The notes under the pieces: model-generated | Databases searched by the model: none | The model's input: only the letters and a program-made list of their open reading frames with translations | What the model was told of the DNA's origin: nothing | Made by a program: the position numbers and the translations under genes | DNA from: Acidobacteriaceae bacterium | GTDB lineage: Bacteria; Acidobacteriota; Terriglobia; Terriglobales; Acidobacteriaceae | Direction: 5' to 3' | DNA: 33,642 nucleotides | Assembly (NCBI GenBank): GCA_003134435.1 | Contig: PLBE01000126.1 | Coordinates: 114,987 to 148,628 of the forward strand | Shown: positions 33,443-33,642 of the stretch, in pieces | Position numbering within the stretch: the first letter of the stretch is position 1 | Layout of the letters: each line of letters starts with the position of its first letter

Positions 33443-33642
33443 AGTTATAAGATCGTATCGCGACCGGGAACTCTTTAGGATGGCATCAAGGTAACGCTGA
33501 ATTGGAACTCAAGTAACTGAAATTCCCGAAGACCCCAATTTCGACCGTTTGTGGTGGTTCCACAGCTAGGCACGCATAGCTCGCCGGTTTCCCCCGTGCC
33601 CCTCTGTGCACCCCTTTGCGTTTGGGTGGCGCAGCGGTTCAC

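Overview
The window reads as a GC-rich chromosomal segment of a soil-type Acidobacteriota (Terriglobia-like). I infer this from gene content: an Oar-like TonB receptor with an N-terminal carboxypeptidase-regulatory domain, a Tat-exported FG-GAP/ASPIC/TPR fusion protein, many TPR proteins, a hopanoid radical-SAM enzyme (HpnJ), and palindromic repeats both between and inside genes. No insertion sequence, phage, CRISPR array, rRNA or complete tRNA was seen.

Left part (1-21508): nucleoside salvage and breakdown. A cdd-deoA pair (cytidine deaminase, pyrimidine/thymidine phosphorylase) lies beside a divergent queuosine-nucleotide glycosidase (QNG1/DUF2419) homologue. Next come the Tat-exported FG-GAP fusion, an exported (probably lipoprotein) nucleoside hydrolase with an unusual active-site loop, a secreted TPR protein and the TonB receptor. 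A second exported nucleoside hydrolase with a canonical active site forms an operon with a DMT-type permease. Divergent from it is deoC, followed by a small unknown gene, an ALDH16-type double aldehyde dehydrogenase and a TrpF paralogue. Inferred flow: nucleosides are cleaved outside the cytoplasm, a product is imported by the permease, and cytosolic phosphorylase, deaminase, DeoC and ALDH finish breakdown to acetaldehyde and then acetate.

Middle part (21509-26263): an RsbW-like anti-sigma kinase and RsbV-like antagonist, a small secreted OB-fold-like protein, then on the minus strand queF (queuosine synthesis), an MFS transporter and a GT2 glycosyltransferase. queF and the QNG1-like gene put a synthesis and a possible salvage step for queuosine in one window.

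Right part (26411-33442): a plus-strand run of membrane-fusion protein, TPR protein, TolC-type outer-membrane channel, hpnJ and two overlapping half-size DMT transporters, with no ATPase or RND pump between them, then a convergent PilZ gene. This could be an envelope-lipid handling or export locus, but that is inference.

Several starts are non-ATG (GTG, TTG, probably CTG) and are supported by good Shine-Dalgarno sites. Two genes carry palindromic repeats inside the reading frame. The last 200 bases hold no gene I can support.
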